Below are positions 10,688-23,010 of a DNA stretch of 64,000 bases, piece after piece. The first letter of the stretch is position 1. Each line of letters starts with the position of its first letter. Origin of the DNA: Halichondria panicea (Eukaryota; Porifera; Demospongiae; Suberitida; Halichondriidae); NCBI RefSeq assembly GCF_963675165.1, contig NC_087380.1, positions 3,587,803 through 3,651,802 on the forward strand, written 5' to 3'. The notes beneath the pieces are model-generated. The model was not told where the DNA came from and ran no database searches. It saw nothing but the letters and a program-made list of their open reading frames with translations. Both the position numbers and the translations under genes were made by a program.

Positions 10688-13600
10688 ATGAGTTTCAAGC
10701 ACCATTTTTTCCTCTTTTTACTTTTGGGAAACGTGTCTTTTGTGTGGAGCCAAACTCAGAGTGAGTCATTTTAAAGTAAAACGTCTCATGTCTATGTGAT
10801 GAACCATTAATTTTTTGTTCTTATTGTAAGTCTATAGTGTGTAACTTTATCAATGGTACTCAAATAACGGCCTGGGAGATTATGCAGAACTTTAGCCATG
10901 CTGACGATCTGGAGTAGTTAGTGAACGTGTTCAACCCCATGCATGCAGGCACATAGGTGGCTTGCATTATAATTATATAGTCTGCATGTCAGTGTGTCTT
11001 TGCCTGCCTGCCTGCTGTCTGTCTGTCTGGTTCTGCTTATTAATTTTATATAGTCTTGATTTAGATTGGCTAGAGATCATGGCTTTTTTAAATAAACTCT
11101 TATGTTTATGTGCACCCTACAAGCCTATACAAACCTATTATGTTAATACTCCAACTAGTAAAGGCTTCCTTGCCGGACTCTGTTGAGATACCATATACTG
11201 TCTCAGTGCATCGCCTAAAACTGCAGCAGTGCTACATGCCATTTTAAAACTTGCCCCAACTGTATATGGCTAAATTTCATAGAATTGCAACACACATGAC
11301 TATTAAAATGCATGTGTCTTGCATGCTGGTCATTCATAATTATATAGGACTGATTATGATTTCTTGTGTGTAAATTAAAAGCCTTAAATTGTCCATTAAC
11401 CCTATATAGATGTGACCTTATCAAGTGTTGGCAACAAATTTGTAGTCGGTTTTCCCAGAAGTAATGGTCACGGAGAAAACCAGTTGTTTGTCGCAAACAC
11501 TGGGTCGATTAATGTTAGTTTCACAGTCACACCAATTAATGTTAGTGGGAGCGTTTCAACTTCTTCAACTACGGTAGTAAACATTCCATCTATTTTTGAG
11601 GTTTCTTCTATCAATGAAAGGAATAAGGGAATCCTTGTTGAAGCTGATGGAAACGTCAATGTGTATAGGATATCTTTTGCCACTTCAGCTACTGCAGATG
11701 CTTATTTGGCATTGCCATGTAATGAAATGGTAGTGTATGAATACGAATATTATGGAATCTCGTATATTTCCCCTGGTAGTGACTTTCCTAGTGTGATTTT
11801 GATGGTGGCTTGTGAAAATGAAACTGTTGTCAATTTTGAATACTCAATAATAACACTCAATAGTATGGAAACGTATCAGATTGAAAGTGGTACTGATCTG
11901 ACAGGAACAAGAATAACAAGTTCCAAACCCTTATCTGTATTTAGTGGATCTGATTGTGCTAATGTTCCCCGAGATGTAGACTTTTGTGACCAACTGGTTG
12001 AACAAGTGCCTCCAACTGTGACATGGGGCTCAAAATTCTTCGTAGCTTCTCTCGAGGGTAGATCTACTGGTGAACGTATTCGTGTTCTTAGTGCCCGAGC
12101 AGCAAATGTAGCTGTGAACTGCAACACTGTGGTATCTGTCAGGGAATTCCAGTTGCAGAGTGGAGGGAGTTTCAGAGAATTTGAAATCCCTGTTAACAGT
12201 TTCTGTAGCATTGAATCCACTTCTCCAGTACTTGTTGCTCAGTATGCATATGGTAGTCAGAGTGAGAGTAAAAGATGTGGTGTGGGAGACCCATTTATGA
12301 TGATAATTCCTCCAATTGAACAGTTTACAAACAACTATTTAATAGAGACATTCGCTCGTTTAGAATACAGCTATGTCACTATGTATGTTGCTTCTGAGTT
12401 TTTTCAACCTGAACACATTTTATTGGACAATTCTGTTGTTTCTGGTTGGCATAATGTTAGCTGTTTAAGTGGAGAGGTTTGCGATTACGTAAGTAGAGTG
12501 AATGTGTCCACTGGAGGCCATTCTATTCGCCATCAAAACAGCTTAGCCGTTCTAGGCGTTTCAGTATACGGATTCGACTTGTGCAATTCTTATGGTTACC
12601 CTGGAGGCATGAGGTTGTCTCCCATACAATGCAGCTGTGGTCCAAATTCTACTTGTCTGAATAACATGAGGAACTTCAACTGCAAACGTGAGTTTTAAGT
12701 AGTCTATATATAGTTTCTATAAACAAGAAGAAAAGTTGGATCAGTTTTATGTGCCCTGCTCTTATTACAATCCCACGAGTGGTTCCGCAGCCATGTGACA
12801 TATAATCCTCAAATGCATGGCCATACAATTTAAGGTGAAGGGGACACATTGTAACACTTCAATATAATTATACCTATTGTAGAGTGCGTAGGCACCACTT
12901 GTTGCCCACCTGGTCGTGATTCTATCTGGGGTATTGAATGGCCTGAAACTGAGAGAAATGCATCGATACAAAGAGATTGTCCTAGGGAAGACATTAGTGG
13001 TAAGTCAAACTGTTGGAATTTTTATTGATTTTATTGCTGTTAATAGGACAAGCCACTCGCTACTGTAACAGTGAAGGTGTGTGGGCTGACCTTGATGTCG
13101 TACAATGTAAAAACATTGAGTTTGTTAGCATTCTTGAGCAGGTAAGTATCCAAACAATACACACAGTCTAAGCTATTATAAGTCTTTTTGACTTGTGTCT
13201 AACTCACTGAAATTGCATGTATATGTTTATTATAGGTAACCAGTATTTCAAGCCACGAGCTAGTAGAGCAAGCAGCTAATCTCACCATGCAACTGGCCGC
13301 CATAACTAAGCCAAACATTGTCTCATTACTACCCTCTTCCCTGAACACAACCAACCAAGTACTCAGTTTGGTGATCAGGGCCCTAGAGGAACAGTCAGAA
13401 AATTCTACCACTGATGCTATTGAGGTATAAGTAAGAAATAAAATCTAGCTGAATGCATGTTAGATATCCATGTAGCAATGACATGCATGTTACAGTATCC
13501 AACATTGAACTTTGCAAGTGCTAATGGAATTAAGATCGCAATAATCTACTACATAATTTATAGCTTTTTGCGAGATTGCAAATGTCACATTTTTTTGCTG

Positions 13601-16600
13601 AACTGGCTGATTTACATGCAATGTTTACATTTACAAAACCCTATAATTGTCCCTCAACAAAATTAATTTTAAGCAAATCACATTTTCCATGCATAGCCAA
13701 TAGTGGATGTACTGAGCAATATGCTTGAGGTGACCAACTGTCAAGGAATGAATGACCTGCAGTCTGTAAGTATATATAGTGCTGTATCACATTGTAAAGG
13801 TTTGCAATATTTATAATTATACATAACTATAGAGTGATGCAGGTAGTCAAATGTTGCTGGACAATGCTGAGAGACTGGGTGTTCTGTTGGCTAGGTCACA
13901 GAACGCTAATGCAACCATTGAGCCAGTTAGAGTGTCCAGGCCTAACATTGGTAAGAGGGTATAGTTATGATGTTCACTGCTCATAATGGACATGCATCAT
14001 GCAGCCATTTCATCAAATGTGATTGATACTTCTAAGGCCTTCACAGAAGACATAACTTTCCCTAAAAAAGAAGATTTGGTCAATTTCACAAACACATCCA
14101 TTTCGGTACCTGCCGCTATTCGAACAACCTCAGCATTTTTGACAGAAATACAGAGTGAACGAAACAACACAGGTGCAATTTCTTTATAAGTGGTTAATGC
14201 AATTATGAATTTGGTTTCTGCTTATTACAATTATAGCTATCCCAACTGTTTTCATCATTTTCCAAAATCTAGGCTCGTTTTTGCCTACCCCCACTGGTGG
14301 TTTCAGTAACACCACCCAGGGGGCATCAATTGTCATCTCATCTCAGGTAGGGGAGCGGGGGAATGGTCGACCCTCCCAGACACTCCAACAATCCCCTTTG
14401 TCTCTCAACTTCACTTTCAATAAAGTAAGCAACAGGCCGATTTTATGTAAATTGATCATGATTGTACTTTCCTATAGGTTGAAAATTCCGAAAGTTATCG
14501 CTGCGTGTTCTGGAACTTCTCTGAGCCGTATGTTGCAAAATTAACACAGTCTGACTATTTATTGTGAAGCATGCAGAGTTGGCAATGGTGGCTGGATCAG
14601 TGATGGAGTATCAACTGTTGGCAATGCTACTGAGGGATCCACAACTACTGTTCAGTGTTCTAGTACTCATCTCACTAGCTTTGCTGTCTTAGTGGATCTG
14701 GGAGATGGGTTGAAGGTATCAAAACCCACTTCATTGTACTATAACAAGTAGTCCATTGTTCATTCTGCCAACAGAATATTTCTGAAGTAGAGAGCATAAT
14801 TCTTGATGTTGTTTCTTATGCTGGCTGCTCTATCTCTGTGCTCTGTCTGATAGTAACCGTTGTCTTCTTCCTTGCTCAAGGGTGTGTGTGTGAGCTATTT
14901 CACTGCCAGTAGTTAAAATTACTTACTTATGTGTATGTGATTGTAATCGTAAAACAATAAACGATGACCGGAGTGTGTAATGATACCGTGTACGAGGGTA
15001 CAGCAGGGCATTGATTGATTGACGTGTAAATATGTACCTGTGTGACTACGTATGTATATCATTTACATGCAGGAGACAACTTTTCAACAAAATCCACTAT
15101 TTTGTTCATCTTAACCTCTCCATTTCTCTGCTGTTGGCTTACTTTGTGTTCAGTGTTGGAATTGAAACTGCAGTTGGAAATACGGTAAAGCATGATGTGT
15201 AGATATAATTAGATAATGCACTAATGCGCATTATCTAATCTGGATTACAATGCGCATTACTTTGCGTGTAAACAGGGCTATATAGTCAGAACTTTCTTCC
15301 CTCTCTAATAGGTTGGCTGTGCTTTTGTGACTGCCCTCCTTCACTATCTGTTCTTGGCAGTATTCTGTTGGATGTTGTGTGAGGGAGTCATGCTCTATCT
15401 GATGTTGGTGGCCGTATTCAGTGCAGTAACAAAGAAATGGTGGTTTTTTCTTATGCTTGGATACTGTAAGTATTATATAATGTCAATCTTTATGCCTGCA
15501 TAATTATACTTGATTTTATTTCCCTTTAGTGCTTCCCCTGCCCTTTGTGTTGACCACTGTGGCTGTTAGGTGGTACTACTATGGTGTGACGGAGACAAAA
15601 AAGTCAGAATTGTGAGTGGTTATATATAGATATTTGTACTTTTTCATGACTGTATGCAGTTGCTGGTTGACAACTAAGGATGGGACAATCTTTGGATTTG
15701 TTGCTCCAATGCTGGCAGTTCTTGTGGTGAGTGTATATCACAATCTATCATCATAACATGAACTGTGTCAGATCAACGTGGTCTTCCTGGGATTCATTCT
15801 GAGGGTGCTGTGGAATGACAAAACAAGAGCTGCTAGCAAACAGAGTGATGAGAAGAGAAATGTGACGAAACTTGCCAAGTAAGGCTAATAAAGCAACAGT
15901 GTTATAATGTTATTGTTCTTGACAATTTAAACAGGTCACTACTGAAGGGCGTAGTTGTTCTCCTGCCACTACTTGGCCTCACTTGGGCATTTGGACTGCT
16001 CACTCTTGTCAGCAACACTTCAGCTTTTGCTTGGATCTTCACCATCCTCAACTCATTCCAGGTGAAAGGAATACTCAACTTCATAATAGTTTGATATTAT
16101 CATCTTGTTTCGATAGGGAGTGACTATTTTGTTTTTTCATGTTATAAGGAATGATAAGGTATACCATTACTGCACACAATTCTATTGTATTTAACTGTAC
16201 CGGTTGAAGGTAAGGGGAGAAATCAAGATCGGCTACTGGTATAGAAAGTTTTGCCGTACCTCTGCAGTTTCAAGCGATACAGTGAGTGTTAATAATCGAA
16301 TTGTAATTTAACATGTTCTCTATAATGCAGACATCTGGAATGCCTACCCTCGTAAGGCAAAGCTCAAAAGGTAGATTCTACATTGTACACTGAAAACTCA
16401 CTTTCTGAGCAGTATAGATCTAGTATCTAGTATAGAGCACCTTAGATATATATTTTTGCAGACACCAGCACGCTCAAATCCACTCTCCCAAGAGGAGGAA
16501 CGCTGCTCCCATCTGAACATTCGGAGCAGTCACAGTACTCTCAGCTTCCAATATTTATGGTGAGACATTTACAACCAATGGCTATGACATTGCATGTGAT

Positions 16601-16744
16601 TGTTTTTTGTTTATGAAGGAGGCTACTGGGGATTCAATGGACACTAAGGTCAATCTTGAGCACATTGTTGAGCAGGATAGTGATGCGGCTAACGAGGACC
16701 TCAAGACAGCAACTCTCATTGATGGAGATGCTGGTGAAAACTGA
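10688..16744 (+). CDS. Adhesion GPCR gene B with IgGFc-binding-like N-terminal domain
   Basis: Exons: 10688-10760, 11410-12687, 12883-12999, 13047-13141, 13236-13424, 13697-13765, 13833-13950, 14005-14172, 14237-14424, 14478-14527, 14577-14715, 14775-14881, 15073-15184, 15312-15465, 15530-15611, 15660-15726, 15772-15878, 15935-16061, 16117-16158, 16210-16281, 16331-16370, 16462-16559, 16619-16744. This gives 1205 aa. Exon 1 is a signal peptide (MSFKHHFFLFLLLLGNVS). Exon 2 (about 425 aa) begins GNKFVVGFPRSNG and resembles the IgGFc-binding N-terminal domain, ending in a short Cys-rich segment (CSCGPNSTCLNN). Then come an HRM-type domain, GAIN, GPS (THLTSFAV), 7TM and tail, all close to gene A. 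All junction phases agree. The IgGFc call is from remembered family pattern; the GPCR part is firm. Confidence 0.92.
10838..10917 (+). other. Candidate alternative exon 1b of gene B
   Basis: After a pyrimidine-rich stretch ending in CTATAG, splicing from exon 1 (phase 1) would keep frame and add 26 residues ending in TAG, giving a secreted peptide of about 50 aa. The copy in B' (46112-46191) differs only by a synonymous ATT/ATC change. It could also be a poison exon or chance. Confidence 0.3.
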
Positions 16745-17269
16745 ATTATAGTTAGACTGGCTTCAAAAAGAAAGTATAAGATCTAGTTGTTAGATTTAGT
16801 CGTGTGCTGCATGTTTTGTAGTTAAGTTTTGTTAGCCTGACTGATAAAATTATGGTAAGGTCATTGCATGGGCCAGGAGTTCTTACCTATACCTGCATGA
16901 AGATTGACGGGTAGTAATTTTGCTCTGTTTTTTAGGGTACTCTATAATTTTGGCGGATTATTCATTAGCACAATAAAAAGTAGATAGAAAAGGACAACAG
17001 GGGCAGGATCCGAAAAGAGGGGGCAATTTACAGAAACATTTTTACTAAAAAAAGGTTAACTGTTTTTTTCAAGCCCTAGCTTTTCTGGTCATGGGTTGAT
17101 TGATGTCTACAACATGAGACATAGAGTACAAGAAGGGCTGGGGTTATTTATATAGCCAGGAGTCTCTTCACTAACAACGATGGTCAATAGTGAAAGCAAA
17201 ACATTTCAAGTGATAAGTGTTTTGTTTGCAGCTAATGCTAGATTTTAGTGATTGCATTGATTTGGATTA

Positions 17270-17326
17270 TATTAATACTTCCCCTGTCTCATATAAAATT
17301 AATATGAGACAGGGAAAGTATTAATA
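17270..17326. repeat. Hairpin-forming palindrome
   Basis: The arm TATTAATACTTCCCCTGTCTC and its near-perfect reverse complement (one C missing on the right) surround a short AT loop. In the duplicate (52520-52578) only the loop has changed, by two bases. Confidence 0.75.
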
Positions 17327-17705
17327 CGAGCCGGACCCAATAATTGGCTACGTCTGGCATATCTTATGTTGAAATACAGTCCTTCTCTTGTCTATAAAAA
17401 CAGTTACTCTTGTGGTACATGTAACAGATACCAGTGAATTTTACTTTAAACTATTTCAAAATGTTTCCAAGTAATTTACAGTGCGGACATGTAAATTCTG
17501 GCAAACTATAATTGTGGTACTCTCTGTCAACACAAGCATGCATTGCATACAACTCCTGATTACTATATACTTACTATAATTAATTGCAGAAAGAATAGCT
17601 GAAGGAATCTTTGCTGTCTCATAATTGGTACCATCTCACAATACTCTAGCTCTAGCATGCAGGAGTGCATGAATACATTCCTGGTAAGTAGCAAAAGACT
17701 GATAT

Positions 17706-17741
17706 AGATCTAGATATAGCAGGAATGCTATATCTAGATCT
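17706..17741. repeat. Short perfect palindrome
   Basis: AGATCTAGATATAGCA is followed by a 4-nt loop and its exact reverse complement. It is conserved at 52957-52992. Confidence 0.75.
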
Positions 17742-20334
17742 GCATGAAGGCATCTGGCTCAGCTTCATTCAGCCTTGAAAAGTGTACTAGATGGATGGGT
17801 CTGCTATTCTGCATGCAAAGACTTCTATCAGAGTGGTTAATTAGACCCCTTGAAAATTATTAAACATGTATGGTAAACCGTAAAGGGTTGTTACATTTAT
17901 AACAAAAAAACTAAAGACTTGGACCCAGGCCACATCGAGGCCACATGGCCTAGCCTGCCAGATCAGACACAATGGAATCAAGCAAGCCCACTTTAGCTGC
18001 TGTATTAAATGAGCTAGTTCCGATTGAAGACAAATGGCAGGACATTGGGATACAGCTGAACCTGAAAGATGAAATATTGCTGGGAAACCTACCAACACAC
18101 GCTCTCAGTTGCAAGAAATGATTCGCCATTGGCTGGACACTAGTAAGGCTTCTTGGACTGACCTAGTTTCTGTTTTGAGTACACGTTTAGTGTCAGAGGA
18201 AACCATAGCAGGTGTACTGAGCTTTACGTATTGCTATGATCATGAACCCCTCAATACTGATGGAGGGGAAAGCCGCAAAGATTCGTTGGAGAGAGAGCCT
18301 CGTCTCAATGGCAACCATCGCTCTGAAGCTAGAACTAAGTCAATCGTAGTGAGAGTCAAAGGTCGAAATGTACCCCGTGAAGTTACATCACGGCTCGAAA
18401 AGACAGTTCCAGAGTGTGATGGCACAGAGCATAGTCTTGGAAACTATGAGGTGGATAAAGGTCACACCCATAAATCTCATCGTCACTCAATTTCAAGCGC
18501 TTCAGGCATGTTTCTAAGATAATGTTATCAATTTTAATGTTTCTCCACCTGTATAGAACTTCTAAAAAGTGAGGTTGGAAAGTCGCTGAGAAGAAAATTG
18601 CTGAGTGATGTTAAATCTGCTAGAAGACACCTGGTAAGAAGATTTATGTGCATGTATAGCAAAATGTTTGTTTTCCCACCGGTGTGCAATTGCTATATAC
18701 TGATTGTGACTGTCACCTCAGAATGGTCACTCTGAACCAGTAGTGATTGACTCAAGATCAAAGCACACCCCAGAGGGAAATCCTGACCTACAGGATCGTA
18801 TACGAGGTATGACTAGGAAGAAATACTGTTGAGGTAGTTAGAATCTGTAATGGCGTGAATGTCTCGTAGATTATTGCCCTTTGCTTTAATGTACATGTGC
18901 AACAACTGCAGTTCTTCATATTCCTCCAAACCACAGGCTCATACTCGGAAGGCACAACGGAAACTCCCAACTCAAGATTGAAATCGAGGCAGACCAGAGT
19001 CGTTGAAAACACACAAAGAGATTACACAAAACAACTGGTATCATCCACTGACAAACGTAAGAGTCAATTCTTACCTGAGAAGGAGAAACATACTCCAAGA
19101 CGACCAGACAAAGACATGGCGGCCGTTAGTTGATTCAATAACTCATCATCGCCAAATCGTTTCTCGAGAAGATCCATAGACGTGAAAAATACGACAGATA
19201 GATCAAGAAAGGCTCCAGAACTCTTAAAAAATGCTCACACTCAAATTGTATGCTCAAAAACACCTGAGAGTATTCTGAACCGGAACAGAATAGCGGCTGC
19301 AATTTGTGACACTGTGAAGACAACTCTAAACGAGAATAAATGTGACAAGCAAAAGGTGAGATCAGATGCACCTAAAAAACGAGCAAGTTTTGTTTCGATT
19401 GAGTCACCCTGTGACCTGTTCGAAGGTTTGATAAAGCTGTGAAATCCCTTATGAAGAGTAGTTCAAAACATTTTAAAAGTGTGGAAAGAAACGTGAAAGT
19501 GTCTGATATAGATTAAACCTCAGAAAACAACTCTCACTGTCACTCCACTCATTCTGAGCACTCAACGTCCAGCTCACATTACCCCACAAAGAATACTTCA
19601 GACACAAAAATGTCAAAAGAAGGATCTGATTTGGAGATAGCCTCAAGAAAATCTAAATACAAACACTCTACAAAATCACCTGTTGAAAGAGAGTGTAAAT
19701 CCCGGTCAAGTAAAGTGGTCAAGATTGAGGTGACTAGTGACGGTTCTCCCTCTCAAAAGATCAAGAAGAGCTCTTACCACTACTCCAGTGACTCAGAACT
19801 TACGAAGTGCAAATCAAAACACACTAAAAATAAATCCGAAAAAAGTGCGGAGAGAAAGAGGAAATCTGAAGAAGAGTCCGACTCAGAAACTGTTCCAAGC
19901 GCTCACACTTGACTAAATCTCCTCTTCAAAATGAAAGTGACTCCTTGCCAAGTAAGGTGATCAAAATTGAGGTGTCCAGTGATATAGAAGTGTCAACCCG
20001 CCGAAAGATAAAAAAGAGCTCACACAAATACTCTAGTGATTCTGACAGTACAAAGAAACAATCTGAAAAGCATGCAGATAAAAAGAAGAAATTGGAAGCA
20101 GAAAAAGAGGCTGAACCAGAATCGACCTCAAGATGTGAAAATTATGATATTCATAACTTTTCAAAACTCCTCACGAGTAGCTTTTATTTCCAAATTATCT
20201 GTGAGTACACGTTTTTACGATTTTACTTTCATTCACAAACGTAGTGAATGTTAATACCCACAAAATGTTTTGTTGTCTTTTAAGGTACATGAATGGTATA
20301 AATGTTTTGGTCTAGCCCTATAGTCATAGTTATT

Positions 20335-20864
20335 ATGCCTCGGTGCGCATGCGCAAGCGAGGTAAGGTAGTGTGTTTGTGTGTCTGTGTGTGTGTCTGTG
20401 TGTGTGTCTGTGTAGACTGCTACAGCTGCTCCAGGATGAATCAAGTGCAAGTAAGAGTTTCTATAGGCTTCTAGTCATGTTTACTTGGATTTTAATTCGT
20501 GGATTTGCAAAATAATGCTTCGTTCTCGAGTTATGCCTAGTTTTGCTTACTTGGAATGCCATTGCAGCCTTTTCAGTAGAGCACGTGGCCAAACTTGCTT
20601 ACCGAGTGTTGCTACTCTACTTAGTAGTTAGCTCTGCACTAGAACGCTAGCTATTGGTAGCTGCAAAGGTGACAAGAGAGCTTCAAGGCTCTGCTAATGC
20701 AGCCATTAATTTTAGACTTTAACTTTTGGCATAGATCGTTTTTAACAACAATCATGGGCGGTCATTACCCACTCTGTGAGTTTTTGCATGCAGCAAAATT
20801 AAATTGTTTTATCATGTGTATAAAAGCTTTATGTTATGTAGCTTTGGCATCTCCACCGAGGCAT
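20335..20864. mobile_element. MITE with ATGCCTCGGT ends, copy 1
   Basis: The left end ATGCCTCGGTG is mirrored by CACCGAGGCAT at the right. The interior holds a TG-rich microsatellite and no ORF. A full-length relative is at 21725-22248, with an internally deleted one at 57788-58012. Confidence 0.82.
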
Positions 20865-21365
20865 CAGCACCTGTGGTGCTTTCATTGGTACATGATTCTC
20901 AATCAGTATCGATTGACTCCTTTCCTTTCTATACAGATACCTTCCCATATCGTTTCCATCAGTTAGCGAGACCACCCCCTACAAACACGACAGACAGCAA
21001 GCAGCTGTTCCAGATGTCCTCCACCCCAAACCTTCTAATGTAACTTTGGGCGAATAATAATAATCTTAGCTAATTTTGTCCGGCTATATTTAGGTACTCA
21101 TTATATAATTAATTTATATATATGTACCCCCTACAAAGAAAATCGCATGTATTCATCGTAACTTATATACGGAGGAACCCTTGTTATAACGGCCACCCTT
21201 GAAGAAATGCCAGTCACCCAGGTCCAATTTGCATACAAAACAACCCCTTGACAAAACGCTACCTCTGTATAACTTGTTCCCCAAATCAATGTCTGCTCAA
21301 AATGGTGAAAATTAATGATCATTATTCATTACTTCCCAAATCTCCTCGCACATTTTCCCTATAGA

Positions 21366-21485
21366 TTAGTGTACCATCTTTTGTGGAGATCTCTTCTGAA
21401 TCATCAGTCGGCAAGGCTACACCTGGCAAACATGACAGACTGGGAGCACCTGATCCCAATACCTTTCAACCAACACCTTCTAAGG
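21366..21485 (+). pseudogene. Remnant exon of D1 (counterpart of D2 exon 6)
   Basis: Encodes ISVPSFVEISSESSVGKATP and onward, preceded by CTATAG and followed by GTAGAC. Nearly identical to D2 57448-57567. It is an exon of the broken gene, listed to show that intron boundaries remain recognisable. Confidence 0.7.
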
Positions 21486-21724
21486 TAGACATACTGACAG
21501 TGCATGTGCATCATCCTAAGGATCATCTCTTTCCTGTACTAACAGTGTATAGTCTATGTAGTGCTCAATTATATGTCCCTATTGTTACCTGAGGCCGTGC
21601 CGCGGCCAGCGGGTATAGTAGTCTGTTGATTTGTCTGTTTGTGACATCTGAGTCTACTCCCCTGGATACCATAGCACTGCATTTACAGCATGGATAGCCT
21701 TCACACAACAAGTAATTATTAGTT

Positions 21725-22248
21725 ATGCCTCGGTGCGCATGCGCAACCGAGGTATACGGTAGTGTGTTTGTGTGTGTCTGTCTGTGTGTGCGTAGACTGC
21801 TACAGCTGCTCAAGGATCAATGAAGTGCAAGTAAGAGTTTCTATAATGTATCTAGTAATGTTTTCTTAGATTTTAATTTGTGGATTTGCAAAATATGCTT
21901 CGTTCTTGAGCTATGCTTACTTGGAATGCCAATGCAGCCTTTTCAGAAGAGTGCATAGCAAAACTTATTCACCGAGTGTTGCTACTCTAATTAGTAGTTA
22001 GCTCTGTACTAAAATGCTAGCTATTGGTAGCTGCAAGAGTGAGATGAGAGCTGCAAGAGTGAGATGAGAGCTGCAAGGCACTGCGCTGCGCTGATGCAGC
22101 CATTAATTACTTGAACTTTTGGCATCGATCGTTTTAACAACAATCATGATTGATCATTACCCACTCTTTGAGCAACAAAATTAATGCATTTTCTAATGTG
22201 TGTATAATAGTTTTATGTTATGTAGCTCTGGCATCTCCACCGAGGCAT
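21725..22248. mobile_element. MITE with ATGCCTCGGT ends, copy 2
   Basis: Same ends and interior as the copy at 20335. It occupies the intron position matching the element at 57788-58012 in D2 (both follow the flank CCTTCACACAACAAG), so this insertion predates the duplication. Confidence 0.82.
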
Positions 22249-22299
22249 CATGATAAAAGGTGTGCTCCATTATTCTCTCCTCACCGTACCCCATATGTT

Positions 22300-22317
22300 C
22301 CCCCCCCCCCCCCCCCC
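22300..22317. repeat. Pure run of 18 C
   Basis: Uninterrupted C tract in the last intron of D1. The same place in D2 has only short C runs, so it expanded after duplication (or is a sequencing artefact). Confidence 0.85.
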
Positions 22318-23010
22318 ACTGCTTCTTCATTCTTCACTCACGGAGTGGCATCTGTGCCAGCTTTAATTGGCTTAAAATACATTGGCTTTGTGGTGATAGT
22401 GACCGGTCCTTAATTACTGTATATATACTATCTATACTGTCACATCCATTAACTGCCATACAGATACGTAAAGTGTCCTCAGGGACCAAAACTAAATCAT
22501 CAGAGAAACCACCAAATTCTCCCAAACCAAACGCTGACGAATTTAATGTTCCCTCGACATTTGGCGATGGAGATTGTGCCAAGAGACAGTTTATTGCTCG
22601 GAAGTGTGTCAAATGCAAACGTTTGCCCAGAAAGCCCAAGCGTTCACGATGCTGTCTCCTCTTGTATTGTGAGCCATGTTCCATGGATACCAAGTACCAG
22701 CTGTGCAGTATGTGTGGCAGGAAACAAGTGTTCAAACTCGATTCTGAACTCAACAACAAGATACCCAAACTAACTGTCTTCTGCAAGCACAACTCGGGAG
22801 GTTGCGATTGGAAGGGCAAACTGTACAAGCTCAAAGACCATCTTTTACACAAATGTGAGGTCCCCTGTCTGTACAGCTCTTTTGGTTGCCAAGCAACGGT
22901 TACCAATGACAACTACAATAATCACATTGAGAAATTAGCTTTAGTGCACCTTGAACTGTATAAAAAGAGCAGGAATAAATCAGCTGACAGTTAATGTAAT
23001 GTGATGTGCT

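Larger units (their letters stand above)
16745..17971. other. Intergenic region between gene B and the D1 pseudogene
   Basis: No ORF of note. It contains AATAAA at 16972 (possible poly(A) signal for gene B) and two perfect or near-perfect hairpins (17270-17326 and 17706-17741). The whole stretch is duplicated at 51995-53249 with few changes. Confidence 0.6.
17972..22994 (+). pseudogene. Decayed copy (D1) of the death-domain/TRAF-finger gene
   Basis: Aligns exon by exon with gene D2 (53250-59081). It starts with the same MESSKPTLAAVLNEL, but lacks 10 bases near 18080, which shifts the frame inside the death domain. The long basic exon has TGA at about 19131, TAA at about 19514 and further frameshifts. 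Near 20133 the sequence jumps to a match of D2 position 56256, deleting the end of that exon. Two MITEs sit in its introns. The last exon (22464-22994), encoding the Cys-rich and TRAF-type zinc finger part, is still open, so a truncated product cannot be excluded. Confidence 0.88.

Noticed and set aside
22334-22912. 192-aa open frame on the minus strand
   Set aside because: It is antisense to the zinc finger exon of D1. The same occurs opposite D2 (58514-58999); no independent domain or splice support.
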